A stretch of 64,000 nucleotides of DNA, taken from Leishmania martiniquensis. Its lineage: Eukaryota > Euglenozoa > Kinetoplastea > Trypanosomatida > Trypanosomatidae. The stretch's first letter is position 1; each line of letters opens with the position of its first letter. The stretch covers positions 558,001 through 622,000 of the forward strand of contig NC_090165.1 of assembly GCF_017916325.1 (NCBI RefSeq), read 5' to 3'. The position numbers were made by a program, and so were the translations under genes. Shown here in pieces: positions 51,324 to 62,079 of this stretch. A model generated the notes under the pieces. That model ran no database searches and was not told where the DNA came from. It worked only from the letters and a program-made list of their open reading frames with translations.

Positions 51324-54255
51324 GTGCACGCTGTTCTCTTTTTCCTTCGTTCCTCTTCCTGTGCGTACAGCTGAGTTGTCGAGCTGACCGCGAACAGAAT
51401 CAAAGTAAAAAAAAACAGCACCAAACGGCGTTTTCGTCGGACCCTTCTCTCGCCCTGCGTGTGACACTCAGGCACTGTCGTGCGTTCATGGGGGGGGGAC
51501 ACATGTGCCGAATTCTTACCTCGGCCGCCTTTTGCAAGCCTCATTAGCGCGCGCGCAGAGCGGGGCCTAGCCATGTTCGATGCGGCAGTGCCACAGTTTC
51601 GTCCCTGTAGGATGCGGGGCTGCCGATCCCATGAAGTGACATCGGTAAGCGGCTCGCTCTTGAGACCGGCGGTGCGCCGGGGAAGGTGTAGGAGGAGGAG
51701 TGTGCCTGTGCAGTGTGTGTGTGTGTGGCTTCGCTGGCCTCTCGCTTTCTCTCGCTCTCGTTCTCGCTCCCCGTCCCCAAACACGGCTATCAGAATCACA
51801 CCCGGGCAGGGGCGGACGGATCTTATCCATTACCGCATGAAATCAGTCTTCTTCCTTCAACTTCTCTCTGCCTTCTCCGTAACTCCGCGTGTCGTCCCCC
51901 CTCCCCCTCCTCTTCTCTCCCTTCATTGATGCCAACGGACCGCGTGTACTTTGCTGAACATCGCGGTGCGATTGTCATGAATGTCGCCGTTACTATTTGC
52001 GAGCTGGAGAAGCAGCAACGAATAGGAAAAAAGAGCGCGCGCCTCCTGCCCCCTTCCCCCGGCCTTTCGCTTTTTTTTTCAGCCTATCCCTCTGCCCCCC
52101 ATCCTGCGGCACCCCAGTACACCTACCCCCCACCCGCCACACTCCTGTCACCCCCCACCTCTCTCACACAAACACCGTCAGCATACATATACATATACAG
52201 CACGAGAACAACGCAAAGAAAAACAAAAAAACGATTGGAGCAGGCGTACATCTTTTTTTTTCCTGAAATCCTTCTCAGTGTCGTCTCCATCTTGGGAAAG
52301 CACCCAGCAGACAACCACAGGCTTCCTGTCCCCCACCTCCTACCCTCAACCTACACACACACACACACAAACCTCGCGTGGACTAAGCTCTAAGAGCGGC
52401 GGTCCTGAAAAGCGAACGTAGGGGAGTGCTGAAAGGGGGCACCAGCCAACAAGTTGGAACAGTGGAAACGGATTCGAACACGCGCACTCTCCCGAAGCTC
52501 TGCGCGCGCGCTTGTTTGTGGCCTGGGGCCACGTGCTCTGTCTTGACTGTTGTGCATGCGCCCGTCCCCCGCACGTCTCCACCCCTCTCAGATTTTGTTT
52601 TGGTTCGTTTCATTTCACCCCCTCTCTCTCTGTTTTTTTCTGTCCTTCACCTTCCTTTCGTTCTCGCTGGTGCATTTGATTCCTTTTAGCCCCTCTTTTA
52701 CGCCGCACCCGCGGCTTCCCCCACCCACGTTACACACACACACACACACACACTTACACAGAACGAGAAGGAAAAGGTTACACGAAAAGGGCGGCCGGTG
52801 GGCGGAAAACGAGTGCCTGTGTTGCAGGCGCCGGAGCCGGAGACATCATAGTTTTCCCGGTACCTTCTTTCGGTTTTTCTTGTGTGCTTCTTACTTTCCT
52901 ACTACCGGTTTAGCTCTTCAGTTGACGTTCGCATCTTTTCACGCTCACAAAGTCACGCGACGGGATCTCTTACCCCCGCAAAGGATTTTTTAAGGCACGG
53001 GCACGGTGAGCGTCTGCATGCGTGGCGTGGGCGAGAGAAGGTAGTACAATAGTAGATCGTCGTCACCAGTGCCTGCACTTGTGCATCCGCAGCGTGACGC
53101 AGAGGCTATTGAACAGCAGGGTGCATGCAGAGGGGAACAGAGTAAAGTTGTTCTCGAATCGGGCGCACGCCACCACTGCAGCGAAACTTTATCGGCATCT
53201 TTCTCTACCACGCTCCGGTTGCCTCTCTCTCTCACACACACACACGCATCTTGTTCCCAGGTGCGTGCGGGTGGGTAAGTGCGCACATATTTTTACACAA
53301 ATTGAGCATTCCTCTGATCGCATGGGTGAACAGTTCCCTTCAGAGTGGACGTAATCTCACATCGACTTTTCGGGTTGCTCTTCACACAGTCCTTTTTCTT
53401 CACCTTTCCCCCGCCCAGCTCTTCCCCCCCTGTCAGCGCCGCTTTCCTCTCGTCTCTCGTCAATAGTACTCGAAGTTGTTCTAACGCTTCTGCCGCTGCT
53501 GCCGTATTGCTCCTCCCCCTCCTCTGTGCTCTCTTCCAGAGACGCCTAGTTTTTTTTTCGTTTTTCCTGTTGCTTCTATACATTTTCTCACGGCCGTCGT
53601 CGTTTGTCTCTCTGCCTCTCTCTCGCGCTCGCGCGCGCTTTCCTCTTTGCCCCACTCCACCTTTGGTGGCTTTGAGTTGGGTATCTCGCATAAGGTCTTC
53701 CCTCTTTTTTTCTCTCTGTTCGCACACCTCTCCCGCGCTCACCGTGACGGTGAGAGTTTTTTTTCTCGTCACGTCACCGCATTGGCAAACGTTTTTCTGT
53801 GTTTTGGCTCTTCGCACCCCCGACTTGCCCTCACTCTCACGCATTTTTGTCTCACGTTGCTTCGCGGTGCTGTCGACGCTTACGTTCCTGCCGTAACGGA
53901 CGAAAAAGAACTCTGCTGTGCTGCCCTGTTCTCTGGTGCTGTGCTGTGTGCTCTGGCAAACGCTCTCTCCTCCCCCTCTTTTTCCCTGAGCTGACGCCTC
54001 TCCTTTCTCGCTCCCTCTTGTTTCTCGTTTTATTTTTCTCTTCGTGGCTGTGCCTCTGCGCGTGTGTTGCGGTGTCGCCAACTCACTTGAGGGTGCTGCC
54101 TCCCTTCCCCTTCCCTCCTCCCGCCCATCATCGTCCACTTTGGTCCTTACTCGCCCTCCGTACATCAAGACGGACACGCAAGGAGCATTCGCTTCGTACC
54201 AGAAACATTGAAAAAACTCGCGTGCTGTTGCGCAGCTGAAACTTCGACCGCGCTC
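51324..54255 (+). other. Gene-free stretch with kilobase-scale CT strand bias, 2.9 kb
   Basis: From about 52590 to 54150 the + strand is extremely rich in C and T, with many possible pyrimidine tracts and acceptors, and also carries (CA)n at 52732-52753. The long minus-strand frame at 53293-54177 is a result of this bias. No gene. Confidence 0.6.
52732..52753. repeat. (CA)11 microsatellite
   Basis: Uninterrupted CA repeat in the non-coding spacer before the J-protein gene. Confidence 0.9.
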
Positions 54256-56505
54256 ATGACTTCTTCACCTGATTCAAGGGATAAGAGCGCCGCTTCCGCG
54301 TCCATGGGCGATGCCGAATCGTTGCCCAGTACCGTGCGCAGAACTACCTTCTACGCCGTGCTCAATGTCTCTCACGACGCAACGGCCGAGGAGATCACGA
54401 CTGCGTACCGCAGGCTTGCCCTCGTGTACCATCCGGACCGCCCAAACGGCTCGCAGGCGAAGTTTCAAGAGGTGCAGCGTGCTTACGAGGTGCTCAACAC
54501 GAAGGAGACGCGCGCTGCTTACGATGCTTTTCTTGAAGGGAGGGTCAATTTGCGGAAGTTCAAGCGTCCACCTCCTCTCGAGTCGGTGGTGCAGCCTGTC
54601 TACGCGCTGCTTGCAGACGGCGCCTTCTACGAGTTTGAGGCGGCGTCCAGCAAGCTCAAGTGCAGCTTTCACTACGGTGACGGCATTCAGTTCAACGGCG
54701 ATTTCGGTAGCTTCATAGGGCTTGCCGGGGATGGCTTCATGTATTGGACCATCAGCGGGCGAGGGTTCGCTTCGCGGTTGTGCAAGCTCGACAGCAGCTT
54801 CGCTTTGTCAAGCATTCGCATCATGTATCGAAGCAACATGGGGCTTCGCAAGCCACCACTGCAGCGCTCTTTTTTGAAGTTTCCGAGTACTAGGTGCCCC
54901 GCTGGACCTTCAGGCGGCACACCAGCGGCGAGGCACAGCGGTGGCGGCACTTGGAACCGTGGCCGTGGGAGGGGAACCGCCGCTGAAAGTGCGGCTAACA
55001 TGTCCGTGGCGAGCCGCATCAAGGAGGCGCTGCTAAGCAAGGAGCGAAGCCGATATATCAAGAAGCGGCTGGACACGATTCTGCAGGAGGAGACGGTGGA
55101 GCGCAGCGGCATCCAGCAGGATCTGTTGGAGCAGCTGAGCTTGCTACACACAGAGGCAAAAAGGACGTTTCAGTCTCTGCTGCAAGGCGCTGCTGCGCTG
55201 ACAGGGACGGGGTCTTGTGTGGGCCACAGCTTTCCAATCGCGCCCCTGTGCTCATCTGACACGTGTGGTTCGCGATCGACGGCCGACCCGTCGTCGCTGC
55301 AGGCCGCCTCGCTATGGGTAGACCCGCCGCCGAAGCAGCACTACACAGGCGACAAAATTCTGCGTGAAAATGGCGACGGCAGTCGCGAGGACAATAGACA
55401 TCGCACCAGCAGCGGAGGAGGTGTCGCCTCTTGTGGCAAGCCTGATAGCGGCCAAAGCTCCTCTACCTCGTCTCCATCCCTGAGGCCCATCCCGGCCTCT
55501 GAAACTGCGGCAGGTGAGGACTTGCGTCACGGGCGTGTAAACGAGGCGCCGCAGACGCTCTTACCGACTCCGCCGCGCTTCTACAGCGGTGCGGCTGCCA
55601 TCCATGGGGCCTCTGCGGGTACAGGGGCGGAAGAGACCAAAGAAGCTGGGCTCCCGTCGCCGTCGCCGTCTCCGGCGCCAGTGCGTCCGAAGCCGAGGGA
55701 TCCATCGGGCAAAGACAGTGGGGTGTACCCCACCACTGAGTCCAACACCTTTTCCACCTTACCGCCTTTTCATGCCGCTGATGTGGAAATAGCGAGGGTT
55801 GCAGCGGAGGAGGTGGTGTTGGGGAGTGGCTTCGAGTGCATGCAACCCGGCGCTAGCGGACCATGCACCCGCGCAGAGTGGGGCGACTCTGCGTCGTACT
55901 CCCTCGACGTTTCCTCTTCAGTGATGGAGAAAATTGCGGAGGCGGTGATGAAAGGGGAAGAAGGCTTCACATCATGCGACTCCGCTGCTGTACTCCCTCC
56001 TCAGCACGCGAATCCTGAGAACGAGCGCTCCCTCGCGGCCGACTCAAAGGCGGCGACTCTCTCGGGCGCACTCGGCCCCCACGGGGTACCTCTCACGGAG
56101 GCAGTCACTGGAAGGTTCTCAGAAGTCCGCAAAGCGTGCGCGCAGCTGCCGAGCCAAAGCAGCAACAGCAGCAGCGTCGGGGTCGAGATGCTGCGGGTGG
56201 GGTCCGGGTCTGCTTTTGGGGAAAAGCCGGAGCTGGATGAGGAAGGTGGCCATGCGGCGCTGAGGCGCGGTACACATTTCCCCAAGAAGCCCAAGGCGCG
56301 CATGAAACCGCGGTACATGCTCCCCACGGAGGCGTATACGCGTCGTAAAAGCTTGTTGCTGACGGACTCCTTCAACGGGACCACGCACAGCACCTCTTCC
56401 CTCAACGAGGCTAGTCACACGTACAGTAGCATGACCGCCGACCAGCTTTTCGAGGAGGAGCGCCTCTTCATGGATTCCTTTTCGAAGACGATGCGGCATT
56501 ACTGA
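54256..56505 (+). CDS. J-domain (DnaJ/Hsp40 type III) protein (749 aa)
   Basis: J-proteins recruit Hsp70 and stimulate its ATPase. The J domain lies at about residues 29-96: FYAVLNVSHDATAEEITTAYRRLALVY, then the catalytic HPD (His59-Pro-Asp) and the helix-III stretch FQEVQRAYEVLN. No Gly/Phe region or zinc fingers follow, so it is a type III member. After the J domain there is a globular stretch (100-235) and a coiled coil (about 262-315, KERSRYIKKRLDTIL), then a long disordered Ser/Pro/Gly-rich part up to about residue 690, which contains phospho-site-like clusters, and a small conserved-looking basic tail with YTRRKSLLL and EERLFMDSF. ATG 54256 is the first after the tract-AG near 54200; the frame is open 16 codons further upstream (TTG) but without ATG. 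Client and compartment unknown. Confidence 0.85.
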   Translation: MTSSPDSRDKSAASASMGDAESLPSTVRRTTFYAVLNVSHDATAEEITTAYRRLALVYHPDRPNGSQAKFQEVQRAYEVLNTKETRAAYDAFLEGRVNLRKFKRPPPLESVVQPVYALLADGAFYEFEAASSKLKCSFHYGDGIQFNGDFGSFIGLAGDGFMYWTISGRGFASRLCKLDSSFALSSIRIMYRSNMGLRKPPLQRSFLKFPSTRCPAGPSGGTPAARHSGGGTWNRGRGRGTAAESAANMSVASRIKEALLSKERSRYIKKRLDTILQEETVERSGIQQDLLEQLSLLHTEAKRTFQSLLQGAAALTGTGSCVGHSFPIAPLCSSDTCGSRSTADPSSLQAASLWVDPPPKQHYTGDKILRENGDGSREDNRHRTSSGGGVASCGKPDSGQSSSTSSPSLRPIPASETAAGEDLRHGRVNEAPQTLLPTPPRFYSGAAAIHGASAGTGAEETKEAGLPSPSPSPAPVRPKPRDPSGKDSGVYPTTESNTFSTLPPFHAADVEIARVAAEEVVLGSGFECMQPGASGPCTRAEWGDSASYSLDVSSSVMEKIAEAVMKGEEGFTSCDSAAVLPPQHANPENERSLAADSKAATLSGALGPHGVPLTEAVTGRFSEVRKACAQLPSQSSNSSSVGVEMLRVGSGSAFGEKPELDEEGGHAALRRGTHFPKKPKARMKPRYMLPTEAYTRRKSLLLTDSFNGTTHSTSSLNEASHTYSSMTADQLFEEERLFMDSFSKTMRHY

Positions 56506-58708
56506 TGATTTGGCCGTGCTCTGAGCGGCACAGAAGAGAAACTTCGTCGCTTCGTCTCTTATCGCTCCGTCAGCGATGCGAACAGAAGCGGCGCGTCGCC
56601 GCTACAACTGATGAGCCGGCAGAGACTGAGTCACCTTAGACTTTTTTCTTTTCCCGATCATCCTTATTTGCTTACGTTATGCCGGCCCTCTCTTTTCACC
56701 GACACACTCGTTTTCCTCTTTGCCGCTCTCTCTTTGTGTCTTGTGATGGTGCGCTAGATCTGATATTTCGCTTTCCATGAATGCGCTCGACTCCTGTGGC
56801 ATCACCGCTTGTGCGTGCCTTCTCCCGTTGCCATCTTTTTTTATCCTGTACACGTTGCCGTTGTGAAGACTTCCTCTGGGAGGTACACGCGAAGATCGAG
56901 AAGTACCTTTCTATCCCCCCCTCTCTCGTCTCTCGCCTCTACTCCTTTCCCTGCTTCTCACTGTCACGTGCTTGCACAAACGCAAGCACACGCACATTTC
57001 CTGTGCGTGCCTTAACCTAGTGGTGTTGCACAGCGCAGCCTTTACCCTCTTTTTTTTTTCGTCTCCTAGATTCTGCACTGCCGGCTTAGCTGCGGGTGCG
57101 TCTCCCTCACTAACGTCCACATCACCCATTTCCCTCTTTTTCCCTCTCCCTAAATCCTGCCTTGGATATGGTTAATTCGTAGGCCTGCTGGGTAGCGCGC
57201 ACACACACACACACACATGTTCGTTCCTGCGCGCGCTTTCTAGATCGACTTGTGTGTTTGTGTGCGGCAGCAGTGGCATCTCTGACCGTCTCTCCCGCTC
57301 GTGATGATCGTTTCCCTCTCCGCTTTCTCTCGTTCCTCCCCCCTCCTTCCTCCTTCGCAACTGCTGCGTGTGTATGAGCGCCTCCCTCACTCCTCTTCTC
57401 CGCCTCTGAACTGTGGCCTCTTCACCCTTTTCTCTTTTTGTGCCCTCCTTTAGCGTTTGCTCTCTCTTCCCTCGTTTGTACTTGGTGGTGTGTGTGGTTG
57501 TTTCCGCCGTACCCCAACGCGCCTCTCGTCGCCCGCCTCTTTTTTTCTTTTCGTTTTGTTTCACACCTCCTTCCCATGTCCCCGCCAAGAGGGTATCGAT
57601 GCCGCCCTGGTTGTTGTTGTTGACTGCGGCCTTTCCTCCCCCTCCCTCCCTCCCCATTTTCGCCCTTTTTTCTTTGCGTCTCTTTTTCCCAGCCAACCCC
57701 CTCCCCTTCCCCTCTCTCTGTTGTGTGGCTGTGGTTGGAAAGGGCGGGTCCACCTTCAATTTTGGTCGGCGCATGCCGGCGGTTTGTGGTGTTCGATGGT
57801 CTTTTCATGTTATCTGCTATGCGTCACCGGTGCTTAGACAGGATAATCTGTACATTTGTATGCATTTCACTTCGCTGCTGTTGTTGTTGCTCAGCTCTCT
57901 GCGTGCTCTCCGTGAGGAGAGTGGGCTGCGCGTGTACGTTTATGTATAACTGTGTGTGTGTCCGTGCGTTCCTTCTCCGCATCTTCGCGCGACCCATACA
58001 TTCGTCTCTCTCGCTCTCTGCTGCCTGCACCAGTCTTTCTCAGGCGATGTGTCGCTCTTTCACTCCTGTTGGCTCCACGTAAGACGGAGGGGGTATACGT
58101 TTGTGCACCGACGAACAGCACAAAATGCCCTCCCTCCCTCCCCCCACAAAAAAACATGAATAGCAAAGAATCATGAGTAACAGCGCACCGTGTGCTCTTG
58201 TATTCGCTAGCATTTCACTGGAAGTGCGCAGCACACGGGCTTGCTTACACGTTGAGCGGCAGGAGTAGACAAGGGGTGGTGGTGGTGGAGAGAGCACGTT
58301 GCCGGTGTGCCAGCGATCGGGCGCACGATTTCGCCCTTTCCTTCATCATCGATGGTGTCGACGGCATGCTGCCAAGGCAGTGGATAGCCTAGCGAGAAGG
58401 CAGGCGCACCGATTAGGTATACCCTACTTGGATAGATGCCCGATCGAATAGCTGGAACGGCGGTAGGAGGCGAAGCTCTTCATGCTACGTTATGCAGACA
58501 TCGTTTGTGTCTTCCGCTCATCCACTTCCTATACTTTGGCTGTTCCCCGTGCTCTTCTCTTGTCGTACGCGCTGCGACGGGCGGCATGGCAATCAAGTTG
58601 TGTGTTTGCCATGCGCCTGCGCCACGTCAGCGAGACGGACACCACATCCCCATCGACATTCACTGCCCGCTCGAGGCACGCAGCCTCCGGTGCTCACGCA
58701 AAAAAGCC
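56506..58708 (+). other. Gene-free stretch, 2.2 kb
   Basis: Long CT-rich tracts (56925-56960, 57330-57470, 57530-57720), (CA)n at 57200-57216 and GTG-rich runs. The frame of the next gene is open from ATG 58436, but this part is CT-rich and judged 5' UTR. No other gene. Confidence 0.6.
57200..57216. repeat. (CA)n microsatellite
   Basis: Uninterrupted short CA run in a spacer. Confidence 0.85.
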
Positions 58709-60097
58709 ATGAGGCCGCCTTCAGTATTCACGTTTGAGGAATACAGGGGCCCGGCCGGCAAGGAGCCTGTCGCAGCCCGTAGCGGCGTCTTCCACCTGCC
58801 ACACGGACCCTTGCGTACACCGATATTCATGCCGGTGGCGACACAGGGTGCACTAAAGGGGATAACCGTGGAGCAGCTTGAGGAGCTGGACGTTGAAATA
58901 ATATTGGGCAACACTTATCATCTGGGCCTGCGGCCTGGGGAAGAGGTGCTGCGTGCTCTAACCGCGCGCAAAAACGCGCGGGAGGCTGCCGCCGGCGCGC
59001 GCACCTCGGCGGATGGCATCCGTGACAACATGGACGGGATCCACTTTATGGAGAGCTGGAAGAGGAACATACTGACTGACAGCGGTGGCTTCCAAATGGT
59101 TTCGCTTCTGAAACTGGCCCACATCACGGAGGAAGGCGTGCGGTTCCAGTCGACGCACGGCAGCGGCACGGCAGGGGCTGCGACGTCGGTAGCCAAGGTG
59201 GAGGCCTCGAGCTCTGCTAGCAGTGCGGCAGCGCCTGTCGGCGCTGCCAAACCACATGACAACAGCGGGGAAGAGAAGGGCACGTACTCGTTGCTGCTAC
59301 GCCCGGAGGACTCCATCCGCATACAGAATGCCATCGGTGGCGACATCATGATGCAGCTCGACGATGTGGTGCACACACTCACGGTGGGACCGCGCGTAGA
59401 GGAGGCGGCAAAGCGCTCGATAAGGTGGCTTGACCGCTGTCTCGCCGCCAACCAAAACCGGGATAAGCAGTGCATTTTTGGCATTGTCCAAGGCGCCTTG
59501 AATGCCGAGCTGCGACGCTACTGCGTGAACGAAATAATCCAGCGCACGGAGTGCATGGGCTACGCGATTGGTGGGCTCAGCGGCGGGGAGGCGAAGGACG
59601 ACTTCTGGCGGATGGTGCGACTGTGCACAAAAGAGGGGCTGCCAGCGAACAAGCCACGATACTGTATGGGTGTCGGTTATCCAGAGGACATCCTCGTGTG
59701 CATCGCTCTCGGCGTGGACATGTTCGACTGTGTGTACGCCTGCCGGACCGCCCGCTTCGGCTCTGCTCTCACCTCCTCTGGCAAGCTGCAGCTTTCGAAG
59801 AAGGAATATGCGGCCGACTTCGGTCCTCTCGATCCGAACTGCGGCTGTATGACATGTCGTACCTACACACGGTCCTACCTGAACATGATCGCGGCAAAGG
59901 ATAGTACAGCGGCGACCTTGCTATCGTATCATAACATCGCCTACCTCATCAACCTGACGCGCGGCGCCCGCAGTGCCATTGAGGAGGGGCGATTCACCGC
60001 ATACGTGCAGGACTTTTTCCTCGCCTACTACCCTGTGAAGGACTACCCCAAGTGGGTGGTGGAGGCGCTGGCCTCGGTCGACATAGCTCTGTTGTAG
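58709..60097 (+). CDS. Queuine tRNA-ribosyltransferase, catalytic subunit (TGT)
   Basis: TGT swaps guanine 34 for queuine (queuine in eukaryotes) in tRNAs with GUN anticodons. The 462-aa product has the whole family layout: HGPLRTPIFMPVATQGALKG, NTYHLGLRPG, DSGGFQM with the catalytic Asp124, IFGIVQG, GYAIGGLSGGE, GVDMFDCVYACRTARFG with the nucleophile Asp340, and the zinc site Cys378, Cys380, Cys383 and His408, which marks the catalytic QTRT1-type subunit rather than the non-catalytic partner. Two inserts are unusual: about 20 residues between LRPGEEVL and HFMESW, and a Ser/Ala-rich 45 residues after EEGVRFQST. ATG 58709 is preferred: it follows the CT-tract (58505-58565) and candidate AGs at 58597 and 58628 and starts close to the family core. 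Starts at 58586 or 58436 (553 aa) are open and would add an N-terminal extension. Confidence 0.93.
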   Translation: MRPPSVFTFEEYRGPAGKEPVAARSGVFHLPHGPLRTPIFMPVATQGALKGITVEQLEELDVEIILGNTYHLGLRPGEEVLRALTARKNAREAAAGARTSADGIRDNMDGIHFMESWKRNILTDSGGFQMVSLLKLAHITEEGVRFQSTHGSGTAGAATSVAKVEASSSASSAAAPVGAAKPHDNSGEEKGTYSLLLRPEDSIRIQNAIGGDIMMQLDDVVHTLTVGPRVEEAAKRSIRWLDRCLAANQNRDKQCIFGIVQGALNAELRRYCVNEIIQRTECMGYAIGGLSGGEAKDDFWRMVRLCTKEGLPANKPRYCMGVGYPEDILVCIALGVDMFDCVYACRTARFGSALTSSGKLQLSKKEYAADFGPLDPNCGCMTCRTYTRSYLNMIAAKDSTAATLLSYHNIAYLINLTRGARSAIEEGRFTAYVQDFFLAYYPVKDYPKWVVEALASVDIALL

Positions 60098-62079
60098 CTG
60101 GGCGTTTGGTGAGGGGTACAAGCTGGCTTCTCAGATATCCGCAGCAGTCCGCCTTGCTCCGGAATCGCGGCAGACCATGATTGAGGGACGCGACAGGCCG
60201 CAGGCTTAGGGGTTGCCTTGCTGGATGGACAGAAGGAGATTGTAACGAATGCAAGGAAGGGGAGGGGCCGTGTTCTTGCACCGCTGCCCGTTGACGAGCT
60301 GCCGCCCGCTGTTAAGGCGCCCCTCTCCCCCTCCTCTCCCTTGTGTTTTGTTGAAATTGGACAAGTATCGCTGTGTGAGTCGCCGCATGAGAGCAGAAAG
60401 CGGTTCGCTGTGTCTGCGTGATGGTGCCCATGTGAAACATTTCTCTACAGGAGCGCCTTCCTTCGCCCGCGCCTATTTCTCTTCGGCCGTCATCACCGGT
60501 CCCGTGTGACGGAGGGGTGCTTGGGTGGGTGGGAAGCTCACTTCAGTGCGTGTGGCAAGAAAGGGGGGCTCCAGTGCCTCCACTCTCTCCCCCACCCTCT
60601 CTCTCTGGGAGGAAGGTCAAGCAGCCCGCCCCTCGCCTTCTGTCCCTTTCCAGACACGGACCCGCCTCTGCGAGTGGCAGGGCCACCTCCCTACAACGCG
60701 GAGAAGCCGGAGTGATGGATCGCTGCCGGCTGCCAGGCCCTGCATGGCGTTGCGTCAGTGTGGCGGGTGACCCTGAAGACGTATGTGCCATCCCCCCGTG
60801 ACGATCAATGTGTCAGCGTAGCCCGAGCGTATCTTGCCCTGCCCTCGCTCTGCCGACTGGCGCGGCGGCTGAGCGGCATGGGAAGAGGGGGGGGAATGCG
60901 CCACGTGGCGGCCGGGGCCTTGCTGAGGTGGCCGAGCTGCCACTGCCGTGACGCGTGTATCTGCGTCTGCCTTCGCAGGACGAGGGGAGGGGGTGGCCTC
61001 TGTGGCAGGTCGCGGCGGAGAGGAGGGGGAGGGCGGCGAATGGACGTGTGACTCGGGCGCTGCGGTGTGCGTGTGTGGCAGAGCGAATGGAAATGCCGGA
61101 TAAAGGGAAGGAGATTTTTTTCGATGGAGGTCTTCTGGTTTGTGTGCCTGGGCGAGCGGCTCCGAGGTGAGACACGTGGCAGGGGGGTGACATCGCGCCG
61201 ACGTAGCTGGAGGAGAGGCTGACTGGCCGGAGAAGAAGTGATCTCTGTCGCCTTGGGAAGGTGGCTCGATGTCTTCTGCGCATAGGACACCCATGGCTAA
61301 TGCACATGCCTCGCGCATATCATGGACGTGTGCCGTTAGCGGCAGGCCCACGGTAAGGAAATCAGCTGATGCCGGTACAGCCCTCTCTGAAGGAGCGCCC
61401 TCTATGTCTCTGGTCGTCTCTGTTGCAATGCTGCGACTCACTGATGAATGACGACGCCGACAGGACCTACTTTCTCCTTGTTCGCTGCCCGCTCCTGCCA
61501 ACAGCCTCCCTAACTTCCTTCCTCCCTACCTCCCAGTCTTGTGTTTTCGGGCTCTCCGCTGCTGCTGCGCCAGCTGGCATGTACAGTACGCTGTGTGTGG
61601 CGAATGGGCGATACGGCAACTCACAATAGCCCAGCAACATAGTACGACGGCAAAAAAGGTGGGGGGGGGGAAACAGCAGACGAGCTCAGAGTGAGACAGA
61701 GAGGCGGCGCACGAGCATACGCGGGTGTGCCGGTGTGGTTGTTCTGTTTTGTTTCGGGCCGTCTCATCACACCCACCTGAGATCAACTGCGTCACGCCGC
61801 ATTTTTTTCTTTGACTTCTCGGAGTCGCGGCGAGTAGCGAGGAAGGAGTGCAACATACAGAGCTCGTGCTTGCGTACGCAGGTCTTCGAACCTCAGTGGT
61901 CGTGCCACGCTTTATCTCTTCAGCCGCTCCATCATCCGCTCACTTTCCCTCGCCTTCCTCGGCACACGAATTTAGACTGCTCTCTTCCTTCCCCCTTTTT
62001 CGAACAGTGCGCTTGCACGATCTGTTCGTTGATTCTTTTCTGTGGCGTGGGTGAGTTGCACGGCGAGCGCTGAAAGGGG
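60098..62079 (+). other. Gene-free stretch, 2.0 kb, with repeat copy B
   Basis: Contains the second copy of the 622-bp repeat, then a poly-G run (61662-61670) and CT-tracts (61505-61555, 61920-62000). The frames inside the repeat match those of copy A and are not genes. Confidence 0.6.
60493..61114 (+). repeat. 622-bp perfect direct repeat, copy B
   Basis: Identical to 39733-40354 in the same orientation. It lies in the 3' flank of the TGT gene. The flanks (AGATTTTTTTCG after, CGGCCGTCA before) differ from those of copy A. Confidence 0.95.

Noticed and set aside
53293..54177. 294-codon minus-strand frame rich in Arg, Lys, Glu
   Set aside because: It is the complement of a CT-rich spacer; purine-only composition makes stops rare and yields a charged pseudo-protein. 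No domain.
58436..58708. N-terminal extension of the TGT frame
   Set aside because: CT-rich upstream part, not matched by the family; the start at 58709 fits better. Kept as an alternative.
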